64,000 nt of DNA from Bacteroidota bacterium (lineage in GTDB: Bacteria > Bacteroidota > Bacteroidia > Cytophagales > Spirosomataceae): assembly GCA_020161355.1 (NCBI GenBank), contig JAIUOF010000004.1:124001-188000 (forward strand), written 5' to 3'. A model generated the notes under the pieces. The model was not told the DNA's origin, did no database searches, and worked only from the letters and a program-made list of their open reading frames with translations. Made by a program: the position numbers and the translations under genes. Shown here one piece after another: positions 17,611-26,035 of the stretch. Every line of letters starts with the position of its first letter. Positions within the stretch are counted from its first letter, which is position 1.

Positions 17611-18501
17611 TTACCTGTTTTTGATACTTCGCAAAAGAGCCTTGATGGTCTTAGGGCGAGGCTTATAGAAGAGTGGTAGTGTCTGCGAAAGTGTGGCGGC
17701 CAATTGGAAATATTGCTGATGACGAGCACCGGAAAGCAGCTGATGAGGCAGCGGAAAATATGAAATAAGGGTTGTGATTTTTCCAAAACCTTCTATCTCA
17801 CCTTTGATTCTGGAAAAAGGCTTTCTCAGAATTACAATTTTATCAACTTCTGACTTTTCATTAATATCTTGATTTTCAGCAGGTTTCAAAATATACTTCT
17901 CTTTTCCTTCCCATGCCGGCTGAAGGCTTTGGGTATCTAATCCTAATAGTTGAGCCGTGTCTTTCCATATTTTTATTTCTGAAAAAGCCCTGATAACTTT
18001 GGGTAAGGAATTCTCAAGCTCGATTGCCACGAGGTCGTCAGAAAAAATTGGATAGCCTTTAACAGCATACGCCGCCACAGTGGTCGATTTTCCGGCACCG
18101 GGCAATCCCAAAAAAACCGTGGAATGACGATTGATCTCTACTGCACTGCCATGAAGCAAGAAATATCCTTTCAAAAACAAAACTATGCCGATCGCCTCAC
18201 TCAGAATAAAAACCCGCAGAAGTCCATCAGGGAGCTTACTTTCCGACTGATAATCAATACTTTGCTCAGTTATACGAAACGAAACCATCTGTGGCCAGTA
18301 GAGATAAACAAATTCAGGGGTAATCGCAATCTCAGCCTGATTGTCGGCTCTGAAAACTTTGGTTTTTTCGGTAGAAGGTAAATGAAAGGAAGCTTTTTTG
18401 ATTCGTAGATCTGGATTTTCTGTTTGAATTTTTTCAATATTCAAGTCAAAATCGGAAGCAATATTTAATCCGAAAGCTCTGCAGGTCAGTTCCATTGCCA
18501 T
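17611..18501 (-). CDS. HPr kinase/phosphorylase-like ATP-binding protein, 296 aa
   Basis: The P-loop GLPGAGKST (about residues 132-140) follows LLHGSAVEI. FSDDLVAIE supplies the second acidic motif; both are typical of HprK-related proteins. The N-terminal half (RAFGLNIASDFDL ...) is the usual domain of the variants found in peptide-modification clusters, not of true HPr kinase. The chosen ATG overlaps the B2-protease gene by 16 nt; a TTG or other start 21 codons upstream would overlap it by 79 nt and is less likely. In lasso-peptide clusters (for example paeninodin) this family phosphorylates a precursor serine. That function is inferred from the neighbours. It is the last gene of the PqqD-B2-kinase set, ending next to the 23-bp repeats. 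Confidence 0.8.
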   Translation of the reverse strand: MAMELTCRAFGLNIASDFDLNIEKIQTENPDLRIKKASFHLPSTEKTKVFRADNQAEIAITPEFVYLYWPQMVSFRITEQSIDYQSESKLPDGLLRVFILSEAIGIVLFLKGYFLLHGSAVEINRHSTVFLGLPGAGKSTTVAAYAVKGYPIFSDDLVAIELENSLPKVIRAFSEIKIWKDTAQLLGLDTQSLQPAWEGKEKYILKPAENQDINEKSEVDKIVILRKPFSRIKGEIEGFGKITTLISYFPLPHQLLSGARHQQYFQLAATLSQTLPLFYKPRPKTIKALLRSIKNR

Positions 18502-18884
18502 AGTGGTAGATAGTTTTCTTCTTTTCTTTCTCCCAAAATAATCTGCCCGTTTTGGCTTACCCATGCATGTGCGTTAAACCCTCCCTGATTGTTTACGCCA
18601 ATTTCGAGTTTCACCTCAGGATTCTCACCAAAATAATACTTCAAAACCAAAGCCTGATGCAGACAGTTAAATCCGGCCGAATTGCCCGCCAGTTCCAATA
18701 GTTTGATTCTTCCATTATCCGAAAATCTACGGTTTTTAAAAAGTAGGGTTGCGTAAACTTTTTTAAAAACTGAAAAAGGCAAAATATTAATCAATGTCTT
18801 GAAAATCAATAAATAAAATAGGCTTTTAATCACAAAAACCTTTTCAGATATTTTGAGAGAAAAGAATTTTTTAAACCGTTTCAA
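18486..18884 (-). CDS. Lasso-peptide B2-type leader protease (McjB C-terminal-like), 132 aa
   Basis: A transglutaminase-like cysteine protease of the B2 type. C74 lies in GFNCLHQALVLKYYF and H106 in FNAHAWV, matching the Cys and His of the McjB C-terminal domain that cuts leader peptides. The length is right for a stand-alone B2. It starts at a TTG that overlaps the PqqD-like stop by 14 nt, with no ATG available, which suggests tight translational coupling. The N-terminal 50 residues are basic and hydrophobic and may contact a membrane. It acts with the PqqD-like protein (leader binding) in known systems. The substrate here is unknown, since no precursor was found. Confidence 0.75.
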   Translation of the reverse strand: MKRFKKFFSLKISEKVFVIKSLFYLLIFKTLINILPFSVFKKVYATLLFKNRRFSDNGRIKLLELAGNSAGFNCLHQALVLKYYFGENPEVKLEIGVNNQGGFNAHAWVSQNGQIILGERKEENYLPLWQWN

Positions 18885-19140
18885 TCAACTTTTCATTTAG
18901 AAGCTCTTCAAGCAGACTTTCGATGTCTCTCCGACATTCTTCGGGGCTAACTTCATATTTTTCCAAAACCACTTTTTCCAGTTCTTCCACAGATTTTTCA
19001 CCAGTTTTAAGTGTTGACCAAATCAAGGTCCCCACCTCATTGAGTGAAAAATACTCTCCTTTTTCGTGATTGAGGATCATCTCCTCATCGTTCATACGGG
19101 TAGATATCTGTTTGTCGGATAAAATATATTTTACGGGCAT
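18871..19140 (-). CDS. PqqD-like leader-recognition protein (RRE), 89 aa
   Basis: A PqqD-family winged-helix fold: three N-terminal strands (KYILSDKQISTRM, EEMILNHEKGEYFSLNEVGTLIW) followed by helices with the typical SVEELEKVVLEKYEVSPEECRRDIESLLEEL segment. In lasso and other RiPP clusters such proteins (B1) bind the leader peptide and present it to the modifying enzymes. It is first in a minus-strand operon with the B2 protease and the HPr-kinase-like gene, and divergent from a DUF2236 oxygenase. The ATG is 18 nt downstream of a TAnnTTTG box. Standard PqqD for PQQ synthesis is unlikely, because no other pqq gene is present. Confidence 0.8.
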   Translation of the reverse strand: MPVKYILSDKQISTRMNDEEMILNHEKGEYFSLNEVGTLIWSTLKTGEKSVEELEKVVLEKYEVSPEECRRDIESLLEELLNEKLIETV

Positions 19141-19157
19141 TGCTTGAGAAATAATGA

Positions 19158-19165
19158 CAAATATA
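19158..19165 (-). promoter_or_regulatory. -7 box for the PqqD/B2/kinase operon
   Basis: On the minus strand TATATTTG matches TAnnTTTG, with its 3' end 17-18 nt before the ATG of the PqqD-like gene. A matching -33 TTTG was not found. Confidence 0.4.
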
Positions 19166-19306
19166 CCTTTTTTCGATAAAATACATTGAAGAGAAGATTA
19201 CAAAACAATCAAAATTTACATTCAGGTTAATCTTTAACCCAAACAAAAACATAGGATTTTTACAGGAAAGCATCAACAATTCAGGTCTATTTTGGGTTAG
19301 ATTAAT

Positions 19307-20311
19307 ATGGAAATTATAAAATCAGAATTAGAGGAAAATCTAAGCGACCTCCTGATACAATGCAGAATGGAAGGAGACGAAGCTTTGGATGATATTTTTT
19401 CGGAATTGATCGCTGTAAGTGGCCCCGAAGCCCTAAAAGATTTTATGAAATGGGCGGGAAATACGAGAGAATTTGAGTTAAATAATATTCCTGAAAATTT
19501 AAGGCTACTATTTCAGGATTATTCTTTTTTGCCAGATTTTGCCAACGGGGAACAGATGGAGGCCGGTTTTATATTTTTTAAAAAGTATGTGGCTCCTATT
19601 GCCATGCTGCTGGGTTGTTATTCTCTCCCGTATTGCTATATGGGTGCTGATGGGGCTCAGGTTTTATACTTTTCTGAAAAAATTCACCAAAATACCACTA
19701 AAAGACTCAATGACACGGGCGATTTTGTGAGAGAAATGCACAACCCTGAAAAATGGAAGAATGGAGAAAACTTTGTGAGAGCTTTTAAGGTTCGTGTAAT
19801 GCATGGCCTTATCAGAACATATCTCAAAAACTCACCTAAATGGGATATGAGTTGGGGCTTACCGCTCAATCAGGAAGACAAAGCGGGTACCAATCTGGCG
19901 TTTTCATACATTGTATTGGAAGGTCTTAAAAAGTTGGGCTTCAAATATACAGAAAAAGAGGCCGAGGCTTATCTGCATACATGGAAAGTAATCGGGTATT
20001 TTATGGGTGTCAAAAACAAGCTTTTGGTTGATACCATGGAGCAGGCCAAAATGCTGGACGGCAGGATTGTAGCGAGGAATTTCAGGGAGTCGGAAACGGG
20101 AAAATATCTGGCAAAAGCACTGATTGACAGTAGCCGCAGTGTGATCAAAATACCGTTTTTGAAAGATATACCTACCGCCATAATGAGAGAGATGCTGGGT
20201 GAGGATTATTCTGAAAAGCTATGTATTCCGGATATGCCGATTCAGAGAAAACTGATAAAATACATTCCATTTAAGCTGTTGGTCAGGAACAGCAAGGTCA
20301 TAAAAGCCTGA
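19307..20311 (+). CDS. DUF2236 / MpaB-like oxygenase family protein, 334 aa
   Basis: It resembles the oxygenase MpaB / rubber-oxygenase (DUF2236, latex-clearing-protein-like) family: an all-helical protein with GCYSLPYCYMGADGAQVLYFSEK, a conserved R/H region (AFKVRVMHGLIRTYL), then NQEDKAGTNLAFSYIVLEGLKKLG and HTWKVIGYFMG. Family members bind a b-type haem through histidine and use oxygen; the substrates of most bacterial members are unknown. No signal peptide is seen, so it is probably cytoplasmic. It is transcribed divergently from the PqqD-like gene with a 166-bp spacer. A shared function is possible but not shown. Confidence 0.75.
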   Translation: MEIIKSELEENLSDLLIQCRMEGDEALDDIFSELIAVSGPEALKDFMKWAGNTREFELNNIPENLRLLFQDYSFLPDFANGEQMEAGFIFFKKYVAPIAMLLGCYSLPYCYMGADGAQVLYFSEKIHQNTTKRLNDTGDFVREMHNPEKWKNGENFVRAFKVRVMHGLIRTYLKNSPKWDMSWGLPLNQEDKAGTNLAFSYIVLEGLKKLGFKYTEKEAEAYLHTWKVIGYFMGVKNKLLVDTMEQAKMLDGRIVARNFRESETGKYLAKALIDSSRSVIKIPFLKDIPTAIMREMLGEDYSEKLCIPDMPIQRKLIKYIPFKLLVRNSKVIKA

Positions 20312-20374
20312 AAATTAAGGAAAATTTAATACGGACTTAACTTTGGCTTAATTTTCGCTGCGTTTTTTTGTGTC

Positions 20375-20488
20375 ATGAAAACAAGCGAAATTATGAATTC
20401 TACAAACTCTGAAAAACCGACTTCGTTCTTAAGCCACTGGCTACCGGTTCTGGCTTTCGTAGCTATCGTGATTTATTATTATCTTTAA
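20375..20488 (+). CDS. Small single-span membrane protein, 37 aa
   Basis: ATG to TAA, 37 residues: a polar N-terminus (MKTSEIMNSTNSEKPTSF), then LSHWLPVLAFVAIVIYYYL, one clear membrane span ending at the C-terminus. An internal ATG seven codons in could also be the start. It follows the DUF2236 gene by 63 nt. No family is recognised; such tiny membrane proteins are frequent but under-annotated. Moderate confidence, since it is below the length where chance is negligible. Confidence 0.45.
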   Translation: MKTSEIMNSTNSEKPTSFLSHWLPVLAFVAIVIYYYL

Positions 20489-20576
20489 GTTCTTCCTGAC
20501 TAATTGCTTAAAACCAGAGCACAAAAAGTGGTTTTAAGGCAATTTATGTAAATAAATTTTTCTTTCTTTTCGAAAT

Positions 20577-20704
20577 GGCCTGCGGCAAGGATAGCAGCGG
20601 AAAGCCCGCAGTGCGGCTGGCTGGTGCGTGGCCGGACTTGCAGCGAATAGCCTGGTGACCCATGACAGCCCCCGGCTGAGAGGATGGCATGGGTCAGCCG
20701 CCCA
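20577..20704 (-). repeat. Dispersed repeat family A, copy 1
   Basis: A GC-rich island in AT-rich surroundings. Read on the minus strand it begins GGGCGGC, then has a hairpin with arms TGACCCATG and CATGGGTCA (plus-strand arms 20656-20664 and 20688-20696), then AGGCTATTCGCT, CCACGC, GGGCTTTCCGCTGCTATCC and CGCAGG. The order of these words matches copies at 51.0 and 58.9 kb. No open frame of note. Confidence 0.65.
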
Positions 20705-20749
20705 ATTGATTTTTTTAATGAAAATGGTCTGGAAAAATATAGAAAAAGC

Positions 20750-20757
20750 TATTTTTG
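20750..20757 (+). promoter_or_regulatory. Possible -7 box for the GH13 gene
   Basis: TATTTTTG fits TAnnTTTG and ends 13 nt before the first ATG of the GH13 gene (22 nt before a second in-frame ATG). No -33 partner is evident. Confidence 0.3.
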
Positions 20758-20770
20758 TTTGAAATAACCT

Positions 20771-22489
20771 ATGATTAAAATGAAATCTCTCTTTATGGCG
20801 GGGCTGCTATGCTTTGCTGCCGGTGCGGTATATGCACAAAAATCAAACAATACAGAATGGTGGAAGGAAGAGGTGGTGTATCAGATATACCCCAGGAGTT
20901 TTAAGGATAGCGATGGTGATGGCTTGGGTGACCTGAAGGGCATCATCTCGAAGCTGGATTATCTGAAAAGTCTGGGCATAACGGCGGTGTGGATCAACCC
21001 GTATTTTGCCTCTCCCAACGATGACAACGGCTATGATATCAGTGATTACCGGGCAATTATGAAGGAATTTGGCACGATGGAAGATTTTGATGCCTTGCTG
21101 AAAGGGATGCATGAACGGAATATAAAACTCGTGATGGATTTGGTAGTGAACCACAGCAGCGACGAGCACGAGTGGTTTAAACAGAGCCGCAGCTCTCGTA
21201 CTAGTCCCTACCGCGATTACTACCACTGGTGGCCGGCAGAAAAGGGTAAGCCGCCGTACCGATACAGTCTTTTTGATGTAAATCATGATGCCTGGAAGTA
21301 CGATGCAATAACGGATAGCTACTACCTGCATTATTTTTCTGTAAAACAACCCGACCTAAACTGGGAAAACCCCAGGCTGAGACAAGAGGTGTATGATATT
21401 ATGAAGTTTTGGGCAGAAAAAGGAGTTGATGGCTTTAGGCTGGATGCTTTTCAGTTTGCTTCGAAAGACATCGCCTTCCCGGAATGGCCGAAAGGCTGGG
21501 AGAAGGATTTTGTGAAATATTATGCCATGGGTCCGCATCTGCATGATTATCTGAAGGAAATGCATGAGCAGGTTGTCAGCAAATACAGGGTAATGAGCGT
21601 GGCCGAAGGGGCTGGAAATACAATGCAAGACGCTCATAATCTGGTAGATGCCGAAAGAAAGGAGCTAAACATGGCATATGCTTTTGAAGGAGTGGACATC
21701 GCGAAACCCGAAGGCTATGATCTGGCTCACTTTAAAAAGGTGTTTACGAAATGGGATGCAGAGTTTGCGGAAAAAGGCTGGCTGTCCATATTTTTGGCTA
21801 ACCACGACCAAGCCAGAATGGTGACGAGGTTTGGCAATGATACACCTGAGTTCCGAGATCTGTCATCGAAGATGCTGACAACATTTATCATGACCATGCG
21901 TGGCACGCCGTATTATTACAATGGTGATGAGCTGGCGATGACCAACATTAGGTTTGAGACGATTGATGACTACCGTGATGTGGCCGGTAGAAATGAGTAT
22001 GAATATCAAAAGAAAAATGGAGGCGACTTAAAGAAACTTCTGGAAGATATGAAGCTGGGCAGCCGTGACAATGGCCGCACGCCATTTCAGTGGGATGATA
22101 CCAAAAATGCCGGATTTACGACCGGAGAACCATGGCTGAAGGTGAACCCCAACTATAAAACGCTGAATGCAGCAGCACAGGAAAAAGATCCGAACTCGGC
22201 CTTGAATTATTTCAGAAAAGTGGTGGCTTTGAGAAAGAATAACAAGGTGTTGGTTTATGGTAAGTACTCTTTGGTGGACGAGCAAAACCCTGAAATATAT
22301 GCATACACCCGTGAGCTGGAGGGCAAAAAGATGTTGATTTTATTGAATTTTTCACAGAAAAATGCAAGTACGGTTACTGATAAAAAACTGGGTAAGTTAC
22401 TGATTAACAATTATCCCACAGTACAAAAAGTAAGTGGAAATAAAATAGTACTTAGGCCTTACGAGGCAAGGGTATATGAGGTGAAGTGA
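20771..22489 (+). CDS. GH13 alpha-glucosidase (oligo-1,6-glucosidase type), exported, 572 aa
   Basis: The signal peptide (MIKMKSLFMAGLLCFAAGAVYAQ) may start at the first ATG or three codons later. The mature enzyme follows the GH13 order: WWKEEVVYQIYPRSFKDSDGDG..., VVNHSSDEH, GVDGFRLDAF with nucleophile D225, VAEGAG with acid/base E279, FLANHDQARM with D346, and a C-terminal beta domain. SFKDSDGDGxGDLKGI and the family length (about 550-580) indicate the GH13_31/oligo-1,6-glucosidase branch, which splits alpha-glucosides at the non-reducing end. Location in the periplasm is inferred. It stands alone, flanked by repeat family A upstream and a structured repeat (family B) downstream. Confidence 0.9.
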   Translation: MIKMKSLFMAGLLCFAAGAVYAQKSNNTEWWKEEVVYQIYPRSFKDSDGDGLGDLKGIISKLDYLKSLGITAVWINPYFASPNDDNGYDISDYRAIMKEFGTMEDFDALLKGMHERNIKLVMDLVVNHSSDEHEWFKQSRSSRTSPYRDYYHWWPAEKGKPPYRYSLFDVNHDAWKYDAITDSYYLHYFSVKQPDLNWENPRLRQEVYDIMKFWAEKGVDGFRLDAFQFASKDIAFPEWPKGWEKDFVKYYAMGPHLHDYLKEMHEQVVSKYRVMSVAEGAGNTMQDAHNLVDAERKELNMAYAFEGVDIAKPEGYDLAHFKKVFTKWDAEFAEKGWLSIFLANHDQARMVTRFGNDTPEFRDLSSKMLTTFIMTMRGTPYYYNGDELAMTNIRFETIDDYRDVAGRNEYEYQKKNGGDLKKLLEDMKLGSRDNGRTPFQWDDTKNAGFTTGEPWLKVNPNYKTLNAAAQEKDPNSALNYFRKVVALRKNNKVLVYGKYSLVDEQNPEIYAYTRELEGKKMLILLNFSQKNASTVTDKKLGKLLINNYPTVQKVSGNKIVLRPYEARVYEVK

Positions 22490-22556
22490 TTTTGACTAAA
22501 TCTTTTTTAAGGTTTTATTTAGAAAAATATTATTAAAAATCGTCTAAAAGGTAATC

Positions 22557-22710
22557 TGGCGTTGCCTACCGGCGGTTTTCATTTTTTTGCTCGCCCAAAA
22601 AAACGAAACAAAAAAAGGGCGGTCTGTGCAAAGTGTCACGAAAAATTTCATTGATATTTCCTGAATTTTAAGCTTTTTATGAATGAAATTTTTCTAAACA
22701 CTGCACAGAC
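22557..22710 (-). repeat. Structured repeat family B, copy 1
   Basis: Plus-strand arms: GTCTGTGC (22622-22629) with GCACAGAC (22703-22710); AGTGT (22632-22636) with ACACT (22698-22702); GAAAAATTTCATT (22640-22652) with AATGAAATTTTTC (22682-22694). In the minus-strand sense the core reads AGTGTTTAGAAAAA ... TTTTTCGTGACACTTTG, then a second hairpin (T/A-rich arms around GGGCGAG, about 22577-22612) and a final CCGGTAGG-ACGC-type end. Copy 2 at 57.5 kb has the same design with a different outer stem. Confidence 0.8.
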
Positions 22711-22753
22711 TTTCAATGTATTTTCATTTGATTATTAAATATTTAACTTAATT

Positions 22754-25700
22754 TTATTTCTGATAAAATTTCAATGCTTGATTATTGCCAGCTACAACGA
22801 CGACCTGTTTTCCGGCAATGGCCATGGTTTTAATTTTTTTGATTTGACCTCTTATCCCACCGGAAACAAAGGGCTTGATCGCTTTTTTGCCTGAAAAATT
22901 ATAAATATTGCCACGGTCGGCATCATAAATACCCATCTGGATATTGCAATCATAAAAATTGCCAAGCATGAGGAAGTCACCGTTATCAGAAACTCTCTGA
23001 GCTGCATAAAATGGTGCCCATTGGGCTTTACCATCCAGCGGCATCAGGTCAAAGGTCCCATTGCCTTTATTAATCAAGACAGCATTTTCCATAAAATCAG
23101 CTTTAAAAATAGCGGCACTTTTTATTTTTTCGACACCCAATAAGTCTTCTAAGCTGGCTTGGGCGAAATCCTTGTAGTATAAAAATTTCTTTTTGAAAGA
23201 CGGAAGTTGCTTCTCCAGCTCCCGCTTATCAATAAAGATAGTCTCTTTTCCACCGACATAATAAGTGAGGATCTGATCCAACCGGCTGTTTTGGTCGTAA
23301 TCATTGACATACATTTTAAGTGGCTCATTATCAGAGGCTTTGAGACGACTGTTGGTTCCCAGATTTCCACATATCAGGTCTGTTTTGCCATCAAGATTTA
23401 CATCCATGGGATACACGAAATTCCACCAGCCCGACTTTTCGGTGAGGTTGCGGGCTACATACTTTTTGTTTTTATATTCAAAAGCCACTACCTTGCCCCA
23501 GTCGTAGGCTACCACGAGCTCCTCGACTTTGTCCTGATTAATATCGGCCCAAATGGCAGACTTAACCATGCCTTTAGTTCCGAGGCCGGGCATTATTTGT
23601 TCGGTTTTATCCTGAAAATTGCCTTTGCCGTCATTAATCAGTAGATAGGATTTTGGTATTTCTCCATAGGCGAATGGAACACAGCGTGCACCCAGAAACA
23701 GGTCAGGATGGCCGTCAGCATTGACATCTTTTACCAGCAAAACCGAACCACAAAGTGAGACTCCGGAGAATGCATTTGGGTTCTTTTTGAAATTGCCTTT
23801 TCCGTCATTGAGATAAATTCTTGGCCGGAGAAACTCTGAATTTTTTTCAAACTGATTGCCTCCCGAAAGCACAGCCAAATCGGTGTGGCTGTCCTGGTTA
23901 AAATCGGCAAATTGGGCATCGATATCTTCAAAAAGGCTGTCGTTTTCGAGCTCAGGTTGCGGAAGCCTCAGCAGTTTGCCAACTTTATTTTGTAAGTAGA
24001 TTTCGGATACTTTTCCCTTGGCATTCCCCAAAAATAAGTCCTCGAGCCCGTCATGATTAATATCTCCAATGGCCAGGGCAGGACCTTCTTTAGAAATCAT
24101 ATTGGGCAAAAGTGGCTGATAATCAAAATCATTAAAATCGTTTTCCTGGTGTACAATTTTAGAGTTGATATCGTTGCTAATATCTTTATATTCAGAACTT
24201 TCCCTATGTAACTTTGAATAATCAAATACCGGCAAATCGGATTTATAGCTTACCGAAATGCGTTTTTCTCTTTCACTTAATATGAGTCTTTGGAAATGAT
24301 TATCCGGCCAAATAACCAAAACCGAATCTATTTTTTTTATTGTACCCAAACCAAATTGGAGAGGAGTTTCCATGGATGACATAAAGCCATGGACGGGAAA
24401 TTTTTCCTGATAAAAAGTTTTACCTCCGGCATAAACTATGCATTTGGTTCCCACTCCCGTTTTGTTTTTTTCAGGGCCTTTAAAGTCTATCGTCAGGGTT
24501 TGATTTTCGGAATGTTGTTCATTGCTAAGATTTTCATACAAAAATGCGGCATCGTCAATATTATTGGTTACAATGTCCAGGTCGCCATCATTGTCGAGGT
24601 CGGCATAGATAGAGCCATTGGAATAAGAATCCCGGGCATTTTTGATAGTATTTGTAAAATCAGTAAATGCAAGATCTCCCTTGTTGGAGTAAAAACGGTT
24701 CGGAATTTTTATTTCGGGCAAAAAATCATGCAGGGCTTTTTCGAGTTCATCAATTTTCCCTTCCGAAAGCTTGTTTTGCATCTCGGTATTGGAAATAAAA
24801 TTGATATAATCGAGGTCGTTGAGTCGCTTGCTGATACCGTTGGAAATATAGATATCTTTGAGGCCATCGTTCTGAAAATCAAACAATAATGTTGACCACG
24901 ACCAGTCGGTAGCATGTACTCCGGCAAACATCCCTACTTCTGAAAATGTGCCGTCACCGTTGTTGTGCTGAAGGTTGTTTCGGGCAAATTGTATACTATA
25001 GCCTTGAGAAAGTTTGAATTTGAAATTGTAAAAAGCATCCTCTCCATCAGATCTTTTCAAAATCTCAGAATCGTAAGGAAGCATATCAAGTGAAAAGATT
25101 TCCGGAAAAATATCGTTGTTGAGGTCTGCCAAATCGACACCCATAGAAAATCGGCTGGTATTGGAAAAACTCTGGGTTGAGAGGTCTTTGAAGCTTTTAT
25201 TTTTTTGATTGATATACAGATAATCGTTTTCATGAAAATCGTTGCCTACATAAATGTCGGGGTAGCCATCCAGGTTTACGTCACCAAGAGCCAGGCCAAG
25301 TCCGTAACCCACCGCTGAGGCTTGGATGCCGGCTTCTTTGGTTTTTTCCAGGTATTCTCCATCAATATTTTCGAAAAACCTATCCCCTGCCAAAGGATGA
25401 AAAGTGTCAAGAAATATGCTTCGCTGATTATAGGTGTTGTTTTGATGGACGGAATGAGTCAAAAGAAAAAAATCAAGGTCACCGTCGGCATCATAGTCAA
25501 AAAACGATGCCTGAGTACCAAATCCAACCAGATTCAGACCATATTTTTTCGACTCTTCTTCATAATGCGGAAGGCCATTTTTGTCAATATTTTTACATAC
25601 AAAAAGCAGGTTATGACCTTTCAAACCCAGAAAGTCCCCTACCCTGCAAATATAAATATCTAAAAGACCATCCTGATTGATATCGACCAGTGAAACGCCA

Positions 25701-26035
25701 GTGGACCAGCCTTTTTCAGCTGAAAAACCCGCTTTTTCAGAGATGTCTTCAAATTTCAGATTCCCTTTGTTGAGATAGAGCTTATTGTCCACCTGATTTC
25801 CTGAAAAAACGAGATCGATGAGGCCATCATTGTTCAGATCACCGGCTCCGGCTCCGGCACCATTGTAATAATACAGATAATTAAAAATATTGAGGTCTCT
25901 GGTAGGGTTAAGTTTGTTGACAAAATCCAAGCCTGTGTCCTTGCTTTCCAAAAGCATGAATATAGGCTCTGAGTTTTCTTTTTTACAAGAAATAAACAAC
26001 CCGACCAAAACAATCCAAATAATTCGCCTCATCAT
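22754..26035 (-). CDS. CRTAC1-like FG-GAP/ASPIC-UnbV lipoprotein (third of three), 1093 aa
   Basis: A lipoprotein signal (MMRRIIWIVLVGLFISC) is followed by many FG-GAP/VCBS repeats of the type GDLNNDGLIDLVF, DINQDGLLDIYI and FDYDADGDLDFFL, whose Asp/Asn loops bind calcium in beta-propellers. An ASPIC/UnbV domain lies mid-protein (GVGTKCIVYAGG ... GLGTIKKIDSVLVIWPD), then a second set of repeats. The ATG overlaps the upstream stop by one base (TGATG). A TTG one codon before is ignored. Proteins of this kind are common near SusCD and TonB systems, where they are thought to be surface-bound; their ligand is unknown. It is followed by family B copy 1. Confidence 0.85.
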   Translation of the reverse strand: MMRRIIWIVLVGLFISCKKENSEPIFMLLESKDTGLDFVNKLNPTRDLNIFNYLYYYNGAGAGAGDLNNDGLIDLVFSGNQVDNKLYLNKGNLKFEDISEKAGFSAEKGWSTGVSLVDINQDGLLDIYICRVGDFLGLKGHNLLFVCKNIDKNGLPHYEEESKKYGLNLVGFGTQASFFDYDADGDLDFFLLTHSVHQNNTYNQRSIFLDTFHPLAGDRFFENIDGEYLEKTKEAGIQASAVGYGLGLALGDVNLDGYPDIYVGNDFHENDYLYINQKNKSFKDLSTQSFSNTSRFSMGVDLADLNNDIFPEIFSLDMLPYDSEILKRSDGEDAFYNFKFKLSQGYSIQFARNNLQHNNGDGTFSEVGMFAGVHATDWSWSTLLFDFQNDGLKDIYISNGISKRLNDLDYINFISNTEMQNKLSEGKIDELEKALHDFLPEIKIPNRFYSNKGDLAFTDFTNTIKNARDSYSNGSIYADLDNDGDLDIVTNNIDDAAFLYENLSNEQHSENQTLTIDFKGPEKNKTGVGTKCIVYAGGKTFYQEKFPVHGFMSSMETPLQFGLGTIKKIDSVLVIWPDNHFQRLILSEREKRISVSYKSDLPVFDYSKLHRESSEYKDISNDINSKIVHQENDFNDFDYQPLLPNMISKEGPALAIGDINHDGLEDLFLGNAKGKVSEIYLQNKVGKLLRLPQPELENDSLFEDIDAQFADFNQDSHTDLAVLSGGNQFEKNSEFLRPRIYLNDGKGNFKKNPNAFSGVSLCGSVLLVKDVNADGHPDLFLGARCVPFAYGEIPKSYLLINDGKGNFQDKTEQIMPGLGTKGMVKSAIWADINQDKVEELVVAYDWGKVVAFEYKNKKYVARNLTEKSGWWNFVYPMDVNLDGKTDLICGNLGTNSRLKASDNEPLKMYVNDYDQNSRLDQILTYYVGGKETIFIDKRELEKQLPSFKKKFLYYKDFAQASLEDLLGVEKIKSAAIFKADFMENAVLINKGNGTFDLMPLDGKAQWAPFYAAQRVSDNGDFLMLGNFYDCNIQMGIYDADRGNIYNFSGKKAIKPFVSGGIRGQIKKIKTMAIAGKQVVVVAGNNQALKFYQK

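Noticed and set aside
19085..19279. 64-residue minus-strand frame considered as a lasso/RiPP precursor
   Set aside because: It overlaps the PqqD-like gene in another frame and has no leader/core pattern; it extends across the promoter region.
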